From NCBI RefSeq assembly GCF_901827205.1, contig NZ_LR594675.1, positions 2,790,001-2,854,000 of the forward strand: 64,000 nt of DNA, written 5' to 3'. Made by a program: the position numbers and the translations under genes. Below, piece by piece: positions 44,173-52,458 of this stretch. Below the pieces are notes generated by a model. The model was not told the DNA's origin and did no database searches. It was given only the letters and a program-made list of their open reading frames with translations. Within the stretch, counting starts at the first letter, position 1; every line of letters begins with the position of its first letter. Source of the stretch: Variovorax sp. PBS-H4 (GTDB lineage: Bacteria; Pseudomonadota; Gammaproteobacteria; Burkholderiales; Burkholderiaceae_C).

Positions 44173-46149
44173 ATGGCGACTCTTACCAAGACTCCTCCGG
44201 CCTATTCCGAAGGCTCCATCCGTGTCCTCAAGGGACTCGAGCCCGTCAAGCAGCGTCCGGGCATGTACACCCGCACCGACAACCCGCTGCACATCATCCA
44301 GGAGGTCCTGGACAACGCCGCCGACGAGGCGCTCGCCGGCTACGGCAAGAAGATCAAGGTCACGCTGCACTCCGATGCGTCGGTCAGCGTCGAAGACGAT
44401 GGCCGCGGCATCCCGTTCGGCCTGCATCCCGAGGAGAAGGCGCCGGTGATCGAGCTGGTGTACACCCGGCTTCACGCCGGCGGCAAGTTCGACAAGGGCG
44501 CGGGCGGCGCCTACAGCTTCTCCGGCGGCTTGCACGGGGTCGGCGTTTCAGTGACCAACGCGCTGTCGAAGCGGCTGGAGGTCCAGTCCTTTCGCGAAGG
44601 CTCGGCCGCGCGCATCGTGTTCGCAGGCGGCGACGTGGTCGAGACGCTGCAGGTTCGTCCCGTCGAGAGCGGCGAGCGTCGCCAGGGCACCACGGTGCGC
44701 GCCTGGCCCGACTCCAAGTACTTCGAGTCCGGCACGCTGCCGGTCAACGAGTTGACCCACCTGTTGCGCAGCAAGGCGGTGCTGATGCCCGGCGTGACCG
44801 TCACGCTGGTCAACGAGAAGACCAAGGAGACCCAGCAGTGGCTCTATAAGGGCGGCCTGCGCGACTACCTCATGCAGACGCTCAACGGCGACCCGGTGAT
44901 CCCGTTGTTCGAAGGCGCCGGCCATGCCGACAAGAACGCCGACAACTTTGCCGAAGGAGAAGGCGCCGAGTGGTGCGTGGCCTTCACCGAAGACGGCCAG
45001 CCGGTGCGCGAGAGCTACGTCAACCTGATCCCCACCAGCGCCGGCGGCACCCACGAGAGCGGCCTGCGCGACGGCCTGTTCAACGCGGTCAAGAGCTTCG
45101 TCGACCTGCATTCGCTCCTGCCGAAGGGCGTGAAGCTGCTGCCGGAGGACGTGTTCGCGCGCGCCTCGTACGTGCTCTCGGCCAAGGTGCTCGACCCGCA
45201 GTTCCAGGGCCAGATCAAGGAGCGGCTCAACTCGCGCGACGCAGTGCGGCTGGTCTCCAGTTTCGTGCGCCCGGCATTGGAGCTCTGGCTCAACCAGCAC
45301 GTCGACTACGGCAGGAAGCTTGCCGAGCTGGCGATCAAGGCCGCGCAGACCCGCCAGCGCGCCGGCCAGAAGGTCGAGAAGCGCAAGGGCTCGGGCGTCG
45401 CAGTGCTGCCGGGCAAGCTGACCGATTGCGAGAGCAAGGACATTGCCCACAACGAAGTCTTCCTGGTCGAAGGCGATTCGGCCGGCGGCAGCGCCAAGAT
45501 GGGCCGCGACAAGGAAAGCCAGGCGATCCTGCCCCTGCGCGGCAAGGTGCTCAACACCTGGGAGGTGGAGCGCGACCGCCTGTTCGCCAACACCGAGATC
45601 CACGATATCTCGGTCGCCATCGGCGTCGACCCGCATGGGCCGGACGACACGCCGGACCTCTCCGGCCTGCGCTACGGCAAGATCTGCATCCTGTCGGACG
45701 CCGACGTCGACGGCTCGCACATCCAGGTGCTGCTGCTCACGCTCTTCTTCCGGCATTTCCCGAAGCTCATCGACACCGGCCATGTGTACGTGGCCAAGCC
45801 GCCGTTGTTCCGGGTCGACGCGCCGGCGCGCGGCAAGAAGCCTGCGTCGAAGGTCTATGCGCTCGACGAGGGCGAGCTCACCGCGATCCTGGACAAGCTG
45901 CGCAAGGACGGCGTGCGCGAGAACGCCTGGAGCATCAGCCGCTTCAAGGGCCTGGGCGAGATGAGCGCCGAACAGCTGTGGGAGACCACCCTCAATCCGG
46001 ACACGCGCCGCCTGCTCCAGGTCCGCCTGGGCCGCTTCGACCTTCTTGGCACGCAGGGCGAGATCACCAAGCTCATGGGCAAGGGCGAGGCCGCCGCGCG
46101 GCGCGAGCTCATGGAGCTGCGCGCCGACGACGTCGAAGTCGACGTCTGA
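44173..46149 (+). CDS. parE: DNA topoisomerase IV subunit B
   Basis: 658-residue ATPase subunit of topoisomerase IV, which unlinks daughter chromosomes. The GHKL domain shows EVLDNAADEALAG, VEDDGRGIPFG and the GGLHGVGVSVTNALS motif; the TOPRIM domain shows VEGDSAGGSAKMGRD and LSDADVDGSHI. The C-terminal RFKGLGEMSAEQLWETT is conserved in type II enzymes. The length fits ParE rather than the longer GyrB. The ATG at 44173 is chosen; an upstream in-frame start at 44128 lacks family support. parC lies 2.5 kb downstream. Confidence 0.98.
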   Translation: MATLTKTPPAYSEGSIRVLKGLEPVKQRPGMYTRTDNPLHIIQEVLDNAADEALAGYGKKIKVTLHSDASVSVEDDGRGIPFGLHPEEKAPVIELVYTRLHAGGKFDKGAGGAYSFSGGLHGVGVSVTNALSKRLEVQSFREGSAARIVFAGGDVVETLQVRPVESGERRQGTTVRAWPDSKYFESGTLPVNELTHLLRSKAVLMPGVTVTLVNEKTKETQQWLYKGGLRDYLMQTLNGDPVIPLFEGAGHADKNADNFAEGEGAEWCVAFTEDGQPVRESYVNLIPTSAGGTHESGLRDGLFNAVKSFVDLHSLLPKGVKLLPEDVFARASYVLSAKVLDPQFQGQIKERLNSRDAVRLVSSFVRPALELWLNQHVDYGRKLAELAIKAAQTRQRAGQKVEKRKGSGVAVLPGKLTDCESKDIAHNEVFLVEGDSAGGSAKMGRDKESQAILPLRGKVLNTWEVERDRLFANTEIHDISVAIGVDPHGPDDTPDLSGLRYGKICILSDADVDGSHIQVLLLTLFFRHFPKLIDTGHVYVAKPPLFRVDAPARGKKPASKVYALDEGELTAILDKLRKDGVRENAWSISRFKGLGEMSAEQLWETTLNPDTRRLLQVRLGRFDLLGTQGEITKLMGKGEAAARRELMELRADDVEVDV

Positions 46150-46170
46150 GAAACGGACGCGCCGGATCGC

Positions 46171-46740
46171 TCAGGCCATGAAAGCCCCGGGCACCGGTGC
46201 CTCGCCGAGCGCGTTGCGCAGCACCGCCCAGTGCATGGCCTCGTCGCCGAGGATGCTCGCCGCCGCCTTGGCCAGCGCACGGTCGTCGAACATCGGCACT
46301 GCACCCAGGTAGGCGCTGACGGCGCCTTGCTCCAGCTTGGCGGCGAAGCGCAGCACGTCGGCCTGCGACTTCAGCTGCGAGGTCGGAAAGTCGTATTTCG
46401 CCTTGGCGCTCACGGCCTTTCCGCCGAGCTTCTCCACGGTCGCCGCGAGCAACGCGGCATGGGCCCGGTGGTGGCCCTGGAAGGTCAGGGCCAGATCGAG
46501 CACCGGCTTGTCGAGTAATTTGCTCTCGGCCCCGACCTGATAGGCCGCGATGGCCTCGAGCTCCGACCCGAGCGCGGTGTTGAGGATCTGCGCATCGCTC
46601 GCTGCATCGCCGCCGGCCTGGGCCGCGAGCGCATCGTTGCCTGCCAGCAGCGCGACGGCAGCACCCGACAGCAGCAGGCCGGAGCGGCCGAGGAAGTAGC
46701 GTCGCGCGGCGACGGGCGTGGGCATCCGAAGGAAGGACAT
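46171..46740 (-). CDS. Tat-exported ferritin-like domain protein
   Basis: 189-residue exported protein. The signal MSFLRMPTPVAARRYFLGRS has a Tat-type RRYFLG motif followed by GLLLSGAAVALLAG. The mature part is a ferritin-like four-helix bundle with ligand-like residues in LGSELEAIAAYQVG (Glu), FQGHHRAHAALL (His), KLEQGAVSAYLG (Glu) and LGDEAMHWAVLR (Glu with ExxH). Tat export suits a protein that folds with metal inside the cell. AAGGAG five bases ahead fixes the ATG at 46740. It follows the ECF sigma gene by 43 bases and is probably its target or partner. Confidence 0.87.
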   Translation of the reverse strand: MSFLRMPTPVAARRYFLGRSGLLLSGAAVALLAGNDALAAQAGGDAASDAQILNTALGSELEAIAAYQVGAESKLLDKPVLDLALTFQGHHRAHAALLAATVEKLGGKAVSAKAKYDFPTSQLKSQADVLRFAAKLEQGAVSAYLGAVPMFDDRALAKAAASILGDEAMHWAVLRNALGEAPVPGAFMA

Positions 46741-46783
46741 GGCGGTCTCCTTTTCCAAAGTGAGGCAGGACGGGTGGAAGAAA

Positions 46784-47500
46784 TCAGGCGGGCGGACCCG
46801 GCGGCGGTCCGGTGATGACGGCCATCACGCGCGCGACGATCTCGTCGCAGCGTGCGCCGGCAAAAGAGAAGGCGTCGCCGATGGCGACATCGATTTCGCG
46901 CGACAGGGCTTCGCGCAGCAGGCCCCGCGCGCGGAAGAAGCGGGAGCGAACCGTGGCCTCGGGAATGCCGAGTGCCGCGGCCACTTCCTCGATGCTCAGG
47001 TCCTCGACCGCGCGCAGCACGAAGACGGTACGAAACACCTCGGGCAGCGCGTCGATGCCCGCCTCGATCAGCTTGCGCGTCTCGCCTCGCATCGCGCTGC
47101 GTTCCGGTTGTTCATCGGGGTCTGCCTGCATCCACATGCCCTCCGGGGTATCGACTGGCTCGACCGCCGTGTCGAAGGGGATGACCTGGGCGCCGCCCCG
47201 CCGCCGCAAGCGTCCCAGGGCCTCGTTGGCCACGATGCGCACCAGCCAGGTCGAGAGCCTGGCCTCCGCACGAAAGGAGCCCAGCGCGCGCCACGCACGC
47301 AGATAAGCGTCCTGCAAGGCGTCCTGTGCGTCGTCGTCGTTCTTCAGGATGCTGCGGCCGGTGCGAAAGAGCAGCCGGTTGTGCCGCCGCATGATGAGCT
47401 GGAAGGCGAGGGCGTCGCCTTGCGCGGCTCGCGCGGCGAGCTCGTTGTCGGTCGGCGCCGCGGGGTCGTTGGCGTCCTGGATGCGTTCGAGCGTGTGCAT
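46784..47500 (-). CDS. ECF-type RNA polymerase sigma factor
   Basis: About 238-residue sigma-70 family factor with regions 2 and 4 only. Region 2 is FQLIMRRHNRLLFRTGRSIL with the DDAQDALQDAYLRAW core-binding helix, and STWLVRIVANEALGRLRRRG follows; region 4 is LPEVFRTVFVLRAVEDLSIE with the HTH helix EVAAALGIPEATVRSRFFRA. No anti-sigma factor gene adjoins it. The downstream Tat ferritin-like gene suggests an iron or oxidative-stress regulon. The start could be 47500 or 47542. It is divergent from the transglycosylase gene. Confidence 0.9.
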   Translation of the reverse strand: MHTLERIQDANDPAAPTDNELAARAAQGDALAFQLIMRRHNRLLFRTGRSILKNDDDAQDALQDAYLRAWRALGSFRAEARLSTWLVRIVANEALGRLRRRGGAQVIPFDTAVEPVDTPEGMWMQADPDEQPERSAMRGETRKLIEAGIDALPEVFRTVFVLRAVEDLSIEEVAAALGIPEATVRSRFFRARGLLREALSREIDVAIGDAFSFAGARCDEIVARVMAVITGPPPGPPA

Positions 47501-47591
47501 GGTGGTGTCGTCGTGTTGCCCATTGGATGGACGGGGACGCATTCCTGTTCCCAGACGTAAATCGGCGAGCTGGACGACAATCCGCCCCTCA

Positions 47592-48515
47592 ATGAACTTC
47601 CGACATGTTCCGGGCCGCTGGTGGCGGCTCCCGCTCCTGCTGCTGGCACTGTATTCATGGCAGCCGCTCGTGCACGCATCCGACATCTTCGGTTATGTCG
47701 ACGACAAGGGCGTGGCCCACTTCGCCTCCGAGAAGATCGACGAGCGCTACCAGCTCTTCTTTCGAGGCGGCCAGGCTTTCGATACCGCCCAGGGCATCGG
47801 CTCGCTCGCGCGGGGCCGCGCGGGCGGCATCGATGGCAAGGTGCCGCGCGCGTCGCAATCGCTGCTCGCGTTGTTCGAGGCCTCGCCCAACTACAAGCCT
47901 GCCCAGAAGGCGCTGCGCGAAGCGGCACAGCGCCATGACATCGACTACGAGCTGCTCCAGGCGCTCGTCGCCACCGAGTCCGGCTTCGATGCGCGTGCGG
48001 TCTCGCCGAAGGGCGCGCTCGGCCTGATGCAGTTGATGCCGGCGACCGCGCAGCGCTATGGCGTCGGGGCCGACAAGCGCGGCTCGATCGAGAAGAAGCT
48101 CTTCGATCCGCACGTCAACATTGCCGCCGGTGCCCGCTACCTGCGCGACCTGATCGCAATGTTCCCCGGCGACATCGAGCTCGCGCTCGCCGCCTACAAC
48201 GCAGGCGAGGGCGCGGTGCAGCGCGCGGGCAACAAGATCCCCAACTACCGGGAGACACAGAACTACGTGAAGACGGTGCTGCAGCTCTATGCCTACCTGA
48301 AGCCCTCGACGGCGTCAGGCAGAGGCAACGCGCCGGCCCGCGTGCGCATGGAGCTGGCGGCGCCGCGCGGCGGCGCAGCGGGGCGCGGGAACATGCCCTC
48401 GCCATCGAGCGCAATGCCTGCGTTGCCGGAACTGGCCGAGGCACCGCAGGCGGGCGACATGGATGCGAGCGGCGCGCCGCTGAAGCTGTCGGATCGGATC
48501 TCGAAGCAACGATGA
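47592..48515 (+). CDS. Lytic transglycosylase with N-terminal DUF4124 domain
   Basis: 307-residue periplasmic enzyme that cleaves peptidoglycan glycan strands with formation of 1,6-anhydromuramic ends. A signal peptide (about residues 1-30) is followed by a DUF4124-like segment (DIFGYVDDKGVAHFASEKID). The SLT domain (about 120-240) has the catalytic Glu in LVATESGFDARAVSPKGALG, then LMQLMPATAQRYGV and the AAYNAGEGAVQR motif. The tail is Gly/Ala/Pro-rich. The ATG at 47592 gives the export signal. It lies upstream of parC by 85 bases. Confidence 0.93.
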   Translation: MNFRHVPGRWWRLPLLLLALYSWQPLVHASDIFGYVDDKGVAHFASEKIDERYQLFFRGGQAFDTAQGIGSLARGRAGGIDGKVPRASQSLLALFEASPNYKPAQKALREAAQRHDIDYELLQALVATESGFDARAVSPKGALGLMQLMPATAQRYGVGADKRGSIEKKLFDPHVNIAAGARYLRDLIAMFPGDIELALAAYNAGEGAVQRAGNKIPNYRETQNYVKTVLQLYAYLKPSTASGRGNAPARVRMELAAPRGGAAGRGNMPSPSSAMPALPELAEAPQAGDMDASGAPLKLSDRISKQR

Positions 48516-48600
48516 GGGTCGCACCCGCGCCCGGGAGCTGATCGGTTGAGAGGGCGGGCACGGCCACTACACTTGCCGCTCCCACAAAGTCTCTCTCGCA

Positions 48601-50985
48601 ATGGATTCCCAACCGCCCCTCGATTTCCAGAACCCCGAAGAGGACGGGGCCCTCACGCTGGCCGATTACGCGCAGACCGCGTACCTCGAATACGCGCTTT
48701 CGGTCGTCAAGGGCCGCGCGCTGCCAGATGTCAGCGACGGCCAGAAGCCGGTGCAGCGGCGCATCCTCTACTCGATGTCGCGCATGGGCCTCGGCTTCGG
48801 GGGCGCCAACGGCACCGTCGGCGCCAAGCCGGTCAAGAGCGCCCGCGTGGTCGGCGACGTGCTGGGCCGCTTCCACCCCCACGGCGACCAGGCCGCCTAC
48901 GACGCGCTGGTGCGCATGGCCCAGGATTTCTCGCAGCGCTATCCGCTGGTCGACGGCCAGGGCAACTTCGGCAGCCGCGACGGTGACGGCGCCGCGGCCA
49001 TGCGCTACACCGAGGCGCGGCTGTCGCGCATCACCAGCCTGCTGCTCGACGAAATCGACGAGGGCACGGTCGACTTCATTCCCAACTACGACGGGTCCAC
49101 CGAAGAGCCGCGCCTGCTGCCCGCGCGGCTGCCCTTCACGCTGCTCAACGGCGCCAGCGGCATCGCGGTCGGCCTGGCCACCGAGATCCCCAGCCACAAC
49201 CTGCGCGAGATCGCCGACGCGTGCGTGGCGCTCATCAAGACCAACGGCAAGCTTTCCGACGAGGAACTGCTTGCGCTCGTGCCCGGCCCCGACTATCCCG
49301 GCGGCGCGCAGATCATCAGCGGCCCGGCGGACATCGCCGAGGCCTACCGAACGGGCCGCGGCTCGCTCAAGGTGCGCGCGCGCTGGAAGATCGAGGAACT
49401 CGCGCGCGGCCAGTGGCAACTGGTCGTCAACGAACTGCCGCCCGGCGTCAGCACGCAGAAGGTGCTGGAGGAAATCGAGGAGCTCACCAACCCCAAGGTC
49501 CGTGCCGGCAAGAAGGCGCTGACGGCCGAGCAGACCCAGCTCAAGGCGGCCGTGCTCGCGGTGCTCGACGTGGTGCGCGACGAGTCGAGCAAGGACGCGC
49601 CGGTACGCCTGGTCTTCGAGCCCAAGACCTCGCGCATCAGCCAGGAGGAGTTCATCACCACACTGCTGGCGCAGACCTCCCTGGAGAACTCGGCCCCCAT
49701 CAATCTCACCATGGTGGGCATCGACGGCAAGCCGACGCAGAAGTCGCTGCGCCAGATGCTCAACGAGTGGATCGCCTTCCGCGAGATCACGGTGGAGCGC
49801 CGCTCGCGCCATCGGCTCGGCAAGGTGCAGGACCGCATCCACATCCTGGAGGGCCGGCAGCTGGTGCTGCTCAACATCGACGAGGTGATCGCGATCATCC
49901 GCGCCGCGGAGGATCCGAAGGCTGCGCTGATCGCGCGCTTCGAGCTCAGCGAGCGGCAGGCCGAAGACATCCTCGAGATCCGGCTGCGCCAGCTGGCACG
50001 GCTGGAGGCGATCAAGATCGAGCAGGAGCTCAAGGGCTTGCGCGAGGAGCAGAAGAAGCTCGAGGACATCCTCGCCAGTCCGGCCGCACTGCGCCGCCTG
50101 CTGGTCAAGGAGATCGAGGCCGACGCGAAGAGCTTCGAGGACCCGCGCCGCACGCTGATCCAGGCCGAGAAGCGCGCCGTGGCCGAGGTGCGCGTGGTCG
50201 ACGAGCCGGTGACGGTGATCGTCTCGCAGAAGGGCTGGGTGCGCACGCAAAAGGGCTGGGCCAGCGAGCGCGCGGCCGGCGCCGCTGCGCCCGAGTACAG
50301 CTTCAAGTCCGGCGACGCGCTCTACGGCGCCTTCGAGTGCCGTTCGGTCGACACGCTGCTGGTCTTCGGCACCGCCAAAGACAAGAGCGTTCGCGTCTAC
50401 AGCGTGGCCGTGGCGTCGCTGCCGGGTGGGCGCGGCGACGGCCAGCCGGTAACCACGCTGATCGACCTCGACAGCGGCACGCACGTCGCGCACTACTTCG
50501 CGGGGCCATCCGGCGCTGCGCTGCTGTTGTCCAATACGGGCGGCTACGGCTTCATCGCCTCGGTCGAGAACATGATCTCGCGCCAACGCGGCGGCAAGGC
50601 CTTCATCGATGTGGGCGAGGGCGAGCAGCTGTGCCGGCCCTCGCTGGTGGGCGGGGCGAGCGGTGCCGAGCCGATGCCGGCGGCCACCCACGTCGCCTGT
50701 GCTTCGACGGGCGGGCGCATCCTGACCTTCGAGATCCTGGAGATGAAGGCGCTACCGAAGGGCGGCCGCGGGCTCACGCTGATCGACCTCGATGCCAAGG
50801 ACACGCTGGCCGGCGCCGCCGCCTATACGCGCAGCGTGAAGATCGAAGGCATCGGCCGCGGCGGCAAGGAACGCGAGGAGACGCTGGAGATCCGCAGCCT
50901 CAACAACGCGCGCGGCAGCCGTGCGCGCAAGGGCAAGGCGGCGGACCTGGGCTTCAAGCCGACCAGTGTCGTGCGCGTGCTCTGA
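48601..50985 (+). CDS. parC: DNA topoisomerase IV subunit A
   Basis: 794-residue DNA-cleaving subunit of topoisomerase IV. The breakage-reunion domain carries the catalytic Tyr in AAAMRYTEARLSRI (about Tyr136). The quinolone-determining region begins near HPHGDQAAYDALVRMAQDF. The C-terminal part has the beta-pinwheel DNA-wrapping repeats, shorter than in GyrA, with LLVFGTAKDKSVRVYS and GYGFIASVENMISRQRGGKA. It pairs with parE 2.5 kb upstream, the two separated by three unrelated genes. Confidence 0.98.
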   Translation: MDSQPPLDFQNPEEDGALTLADYAQTAYLEYALSVVKGRALPDVSDGQKPVQRRILYSMSRMGLGFGGANGTVGAKPVKSARVVGDVLGRFHPHGDQAAYDALVRMAQDFSQRYPLVDGQGNFGSRDGDGAAAMRYTEARLSRITSLLLDEIDEGTVDFIPNYDGSTEEPRLLPARLPFTLLNGASGIAVGLATEIPSHNLREIADACVALIKTNGKLSDEELLALVPGPDYPGGAQIISGPADIAEAYRTGRGSLKVRARWKIEELARGQWQLVVNELPPGVSTQKVLEEIEELTNPKVRAGKKALTAEQTQLKAAVLAVLDVVRDESSKDAPVRLVFEPKTSRISQEEFITTLLAQTSLENSAPINLTMVGIDGKPTQKSLRQMLNEWIAFREITVERRSRHRLGKVQDRIHILEGRQLVLLNIDEVIAIIRAAEDPKAALIARFELSERQAEDILEIRLRQLARLEAIKIEQELKGLREEQKKLEDILASPAALRRLLVKEIEADAKSFEDPRRTLIQAEKRAVAEVRVVDEPVTVIVSQKGWVRTQKGWASERAAGAAAPEYSFKSGDALYGAFECRSVDTLLVFGTAKDKSVRVYSVAVASLPGGRGDGQPVTTLIDLDSGTHVAHYFAGPSGAALLLSNTGGYGFIASVENMISRQRGGKAFIDVGEGEQLCRPSLVGGASGAEPMPAATHVACASTGGRILTFEILEMKALPKGGRGLTLIDLDAKDTLAGAAAYTRSVKIEGIGRGGKEREETLEIRSLNNARGSRARKGKAADLGFKPTSVVRVL

Positions 50986-50997
50986 GGAAATCAACGC

Positions 50998-51180
50998 ATG
51001 GACTTCGGCCCGATCGGCCTCTTCGTCCTCATCGTGACCAGTGCCGCGAGCTTCCTGCTTGCGCGCTGGCTCTCGAAGCGGCGGCGCGACTCGAAGCGCG
51101 AGCGCGAGCGCCGCACCGAGGAGGCCGCGCAGAGCCGCCAGGTGCGGAGGGCGCGTGAGCGCAGGCAACAGCGACGCTGA
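50998..51180 (+). CDS. 60-residue membrane protein after parC
   Basis: Small protein with one N-terminal membrane helix (MDFGPIGLFVLIVTSAASFL) and a very basic cytosolic tail (Arg/Lys/Glu-rich to RQQRR). GAGGAAA seven bases ahead of the ATG and a 12-base gap to the parC stop support real translation. The tail could bind nucleic acid or acidic lipid, but no family is recognised. Confidence 0.65.
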   Translation: MDFGPIGLFVLIVTSAASFLLARWLSKRRRDSKRERERRTEEAAQSRQVRRARERRQQRR

Positions 51181-51233
51181 GCGGGGCTGCCTGAAGACCG
51201 GTCCTGCGACCGCCGCATTCGAAGCTCGCCCTT

Positions 51234-52328
51234 CTACCTGAGCCCTTCCCACCAAAGCGCATTGGCGCGCGGCCTTCCGACCGTCAGCACCTCCCCGATC
51301 ACCGGCGTCGCAAGGTCGATCTTCTTCGTCTGCGCCAGCTTCGCGATGCGGTCCAGCGGATCGTGCCACGTGTGGAAGGCGAGGTCGAAGGTGCTGTTGT
51401 GCACCACGTACAGCACCTTGCCGCGCAGGTCCTCGAAGGCACGCACGCTCTCTTCGGGCGTCATGTGGACCGCGGGCCAGTAGGCGTCGTAGGCGCCGTT
51501 CTCCATCAACGCCAGGTCGAAGCCGCCGAAGCGCTCGCCGATCTGGCGGAAGCCCGAGAAATAGCCCGAGTCGCCGCTGTAGAAGATGCGCTGGCCGCCG
51601 CTCTCGACGATCCACGAAGCCCAGAGCGTCTTGTTGCGGTCGGTGAGCGTGCGGCCCGAGAAATGCTGGGCCGGCGCGGCCGTGAGCCGTACTCCCTCGT
51701 GCTCGGTGGCCTGCCACCAGTCGAACTCGGCCACGCGCTCGGGCGGCACGCCCATCTCCAGCAGGCGGGCACGCACGCCCAACGGGACGAAGTAGCGCTG
51801 CACGCGCTGCGCCAGGTACTCGATGGTCGGCACGTCGAGGTGGTCGTAGTGGTCGTGCGAAAGGATCAGGCCCTCGATGGGCGGCAACTGCTCGAGCCGC
51901 AGTGGCGGCTTGTGGAATCGCTTCGGCCCTATGAACGAGAAGGGCGAGGCGCGCTCACCGAACACCGGATCGATCAGCCAGTACTTGCCGCGCAGCTTGA
52001 GCAGGTGCGAGGAATGGCCGAGGCGGATCACGTGGTTGGCGTCGCGGTCCAGTGCTTCGAGCTGCGCCGGGTCGAGCGCCTGCACAGGGATCGGATCGAC
52101 TGGCACGGTCCCGGTCTTGGTGCCGCCCAGGAAGCGCGACCAGATCTTCCATGCACTGGCCGAGGGCAGGGCCTGGGGGTTGGGCAGGTTCTGGAAGCCG
52201 CAGTCCTTGAACTGCGGGGAAGCCGCGTAGGGCGTCTCGCAGGCGCTGCTCGCGGTGCTTGCGCAGCCGGCGACCAGCCCGAAGGCCGCGGCCAGGATGA
52301 GGCTCTTGCAGAGGAGGGCGGTGGTCAT
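51234..52328 (-). CDS. MBL-fold metallo-hydrolase lipoprotein, RomA / NAPE-PLD-like
   Basis: 364-residue lipoprotein with the lipobox LVAGC and a metallo-beta-lactamase fold. The motif LSHDHYDHLD gives HxHxDH, with further ligands in the AQHFSGRTLTDRN His, YSGDSGYF Asp and VVHNSTFDLAFH His. This motif set and the IRLGHSSHLLKLRGKYWLID start are those of the NAPE-phospholipase D/RomA group, which act on lipids or phosphodiesters. It lies in the envelope by the signal. The gene is divergent from the patatin gene across 130 bases. Confidence 0.88.
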   Translation of the reverse strand: MTTALLCKSLILAAAFGLVAGCASTASSACETPYAASPQFKDCGFQNLPNPQALPSASAWKIWSRFLGGTKTGTVPVDPIPVQALDPAQLEALDRDANHVIRLGHSSHLLKLRGKYWLIDPVFGERASPFSFIGPKRFHKPPLRLEQLPPIEGLILSHDHYDHLDVPTIEYLAQRVQRYFVPLGVRARLLEMGVPPERVAEFDWWQATEHEGVRLTAAPAQHFSGRTLTDRNKTLWASWIVESGGQRIFYSGDSGYFSGFRQIGERFGGFDLALMENGAYDAYWPAVHMTPEESVRAFEDLRGKVLYVVHNSTFDLAFHTWHDPLDRIAKLAQTKKIDLATPVIGEVLTVGRPRANALWWEGLR

Positions 52329-52458
52329 CGGTGGCTCGGAAGAGGAGAGGGCTGTTGCGGCGACGGCCGAGCTTACCTGTGATCCGGCATAGGCCGTTCG
52401 CGGCATTGCCGGCCCCTGCGAGGCATGAAATATTCCGTGCGGAACGACGAGGAGCCGC

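Noticed and set aside
47529..47552. GGGAAC and CGTCC as an ECF -35/-10 pair before the sigma gene
   Set aside because: The spacing is 13 bases against the usual 16-17 for ECF promoters, so autoregulation from here is not supported.
48346..48500. Gly/Ala/Pro-rich tail of the transglycosylase as a frameshifted neighbour
   Set aside because: The frame runs unbroken to a normal stop and low-complexity tails are common in these enzymes.
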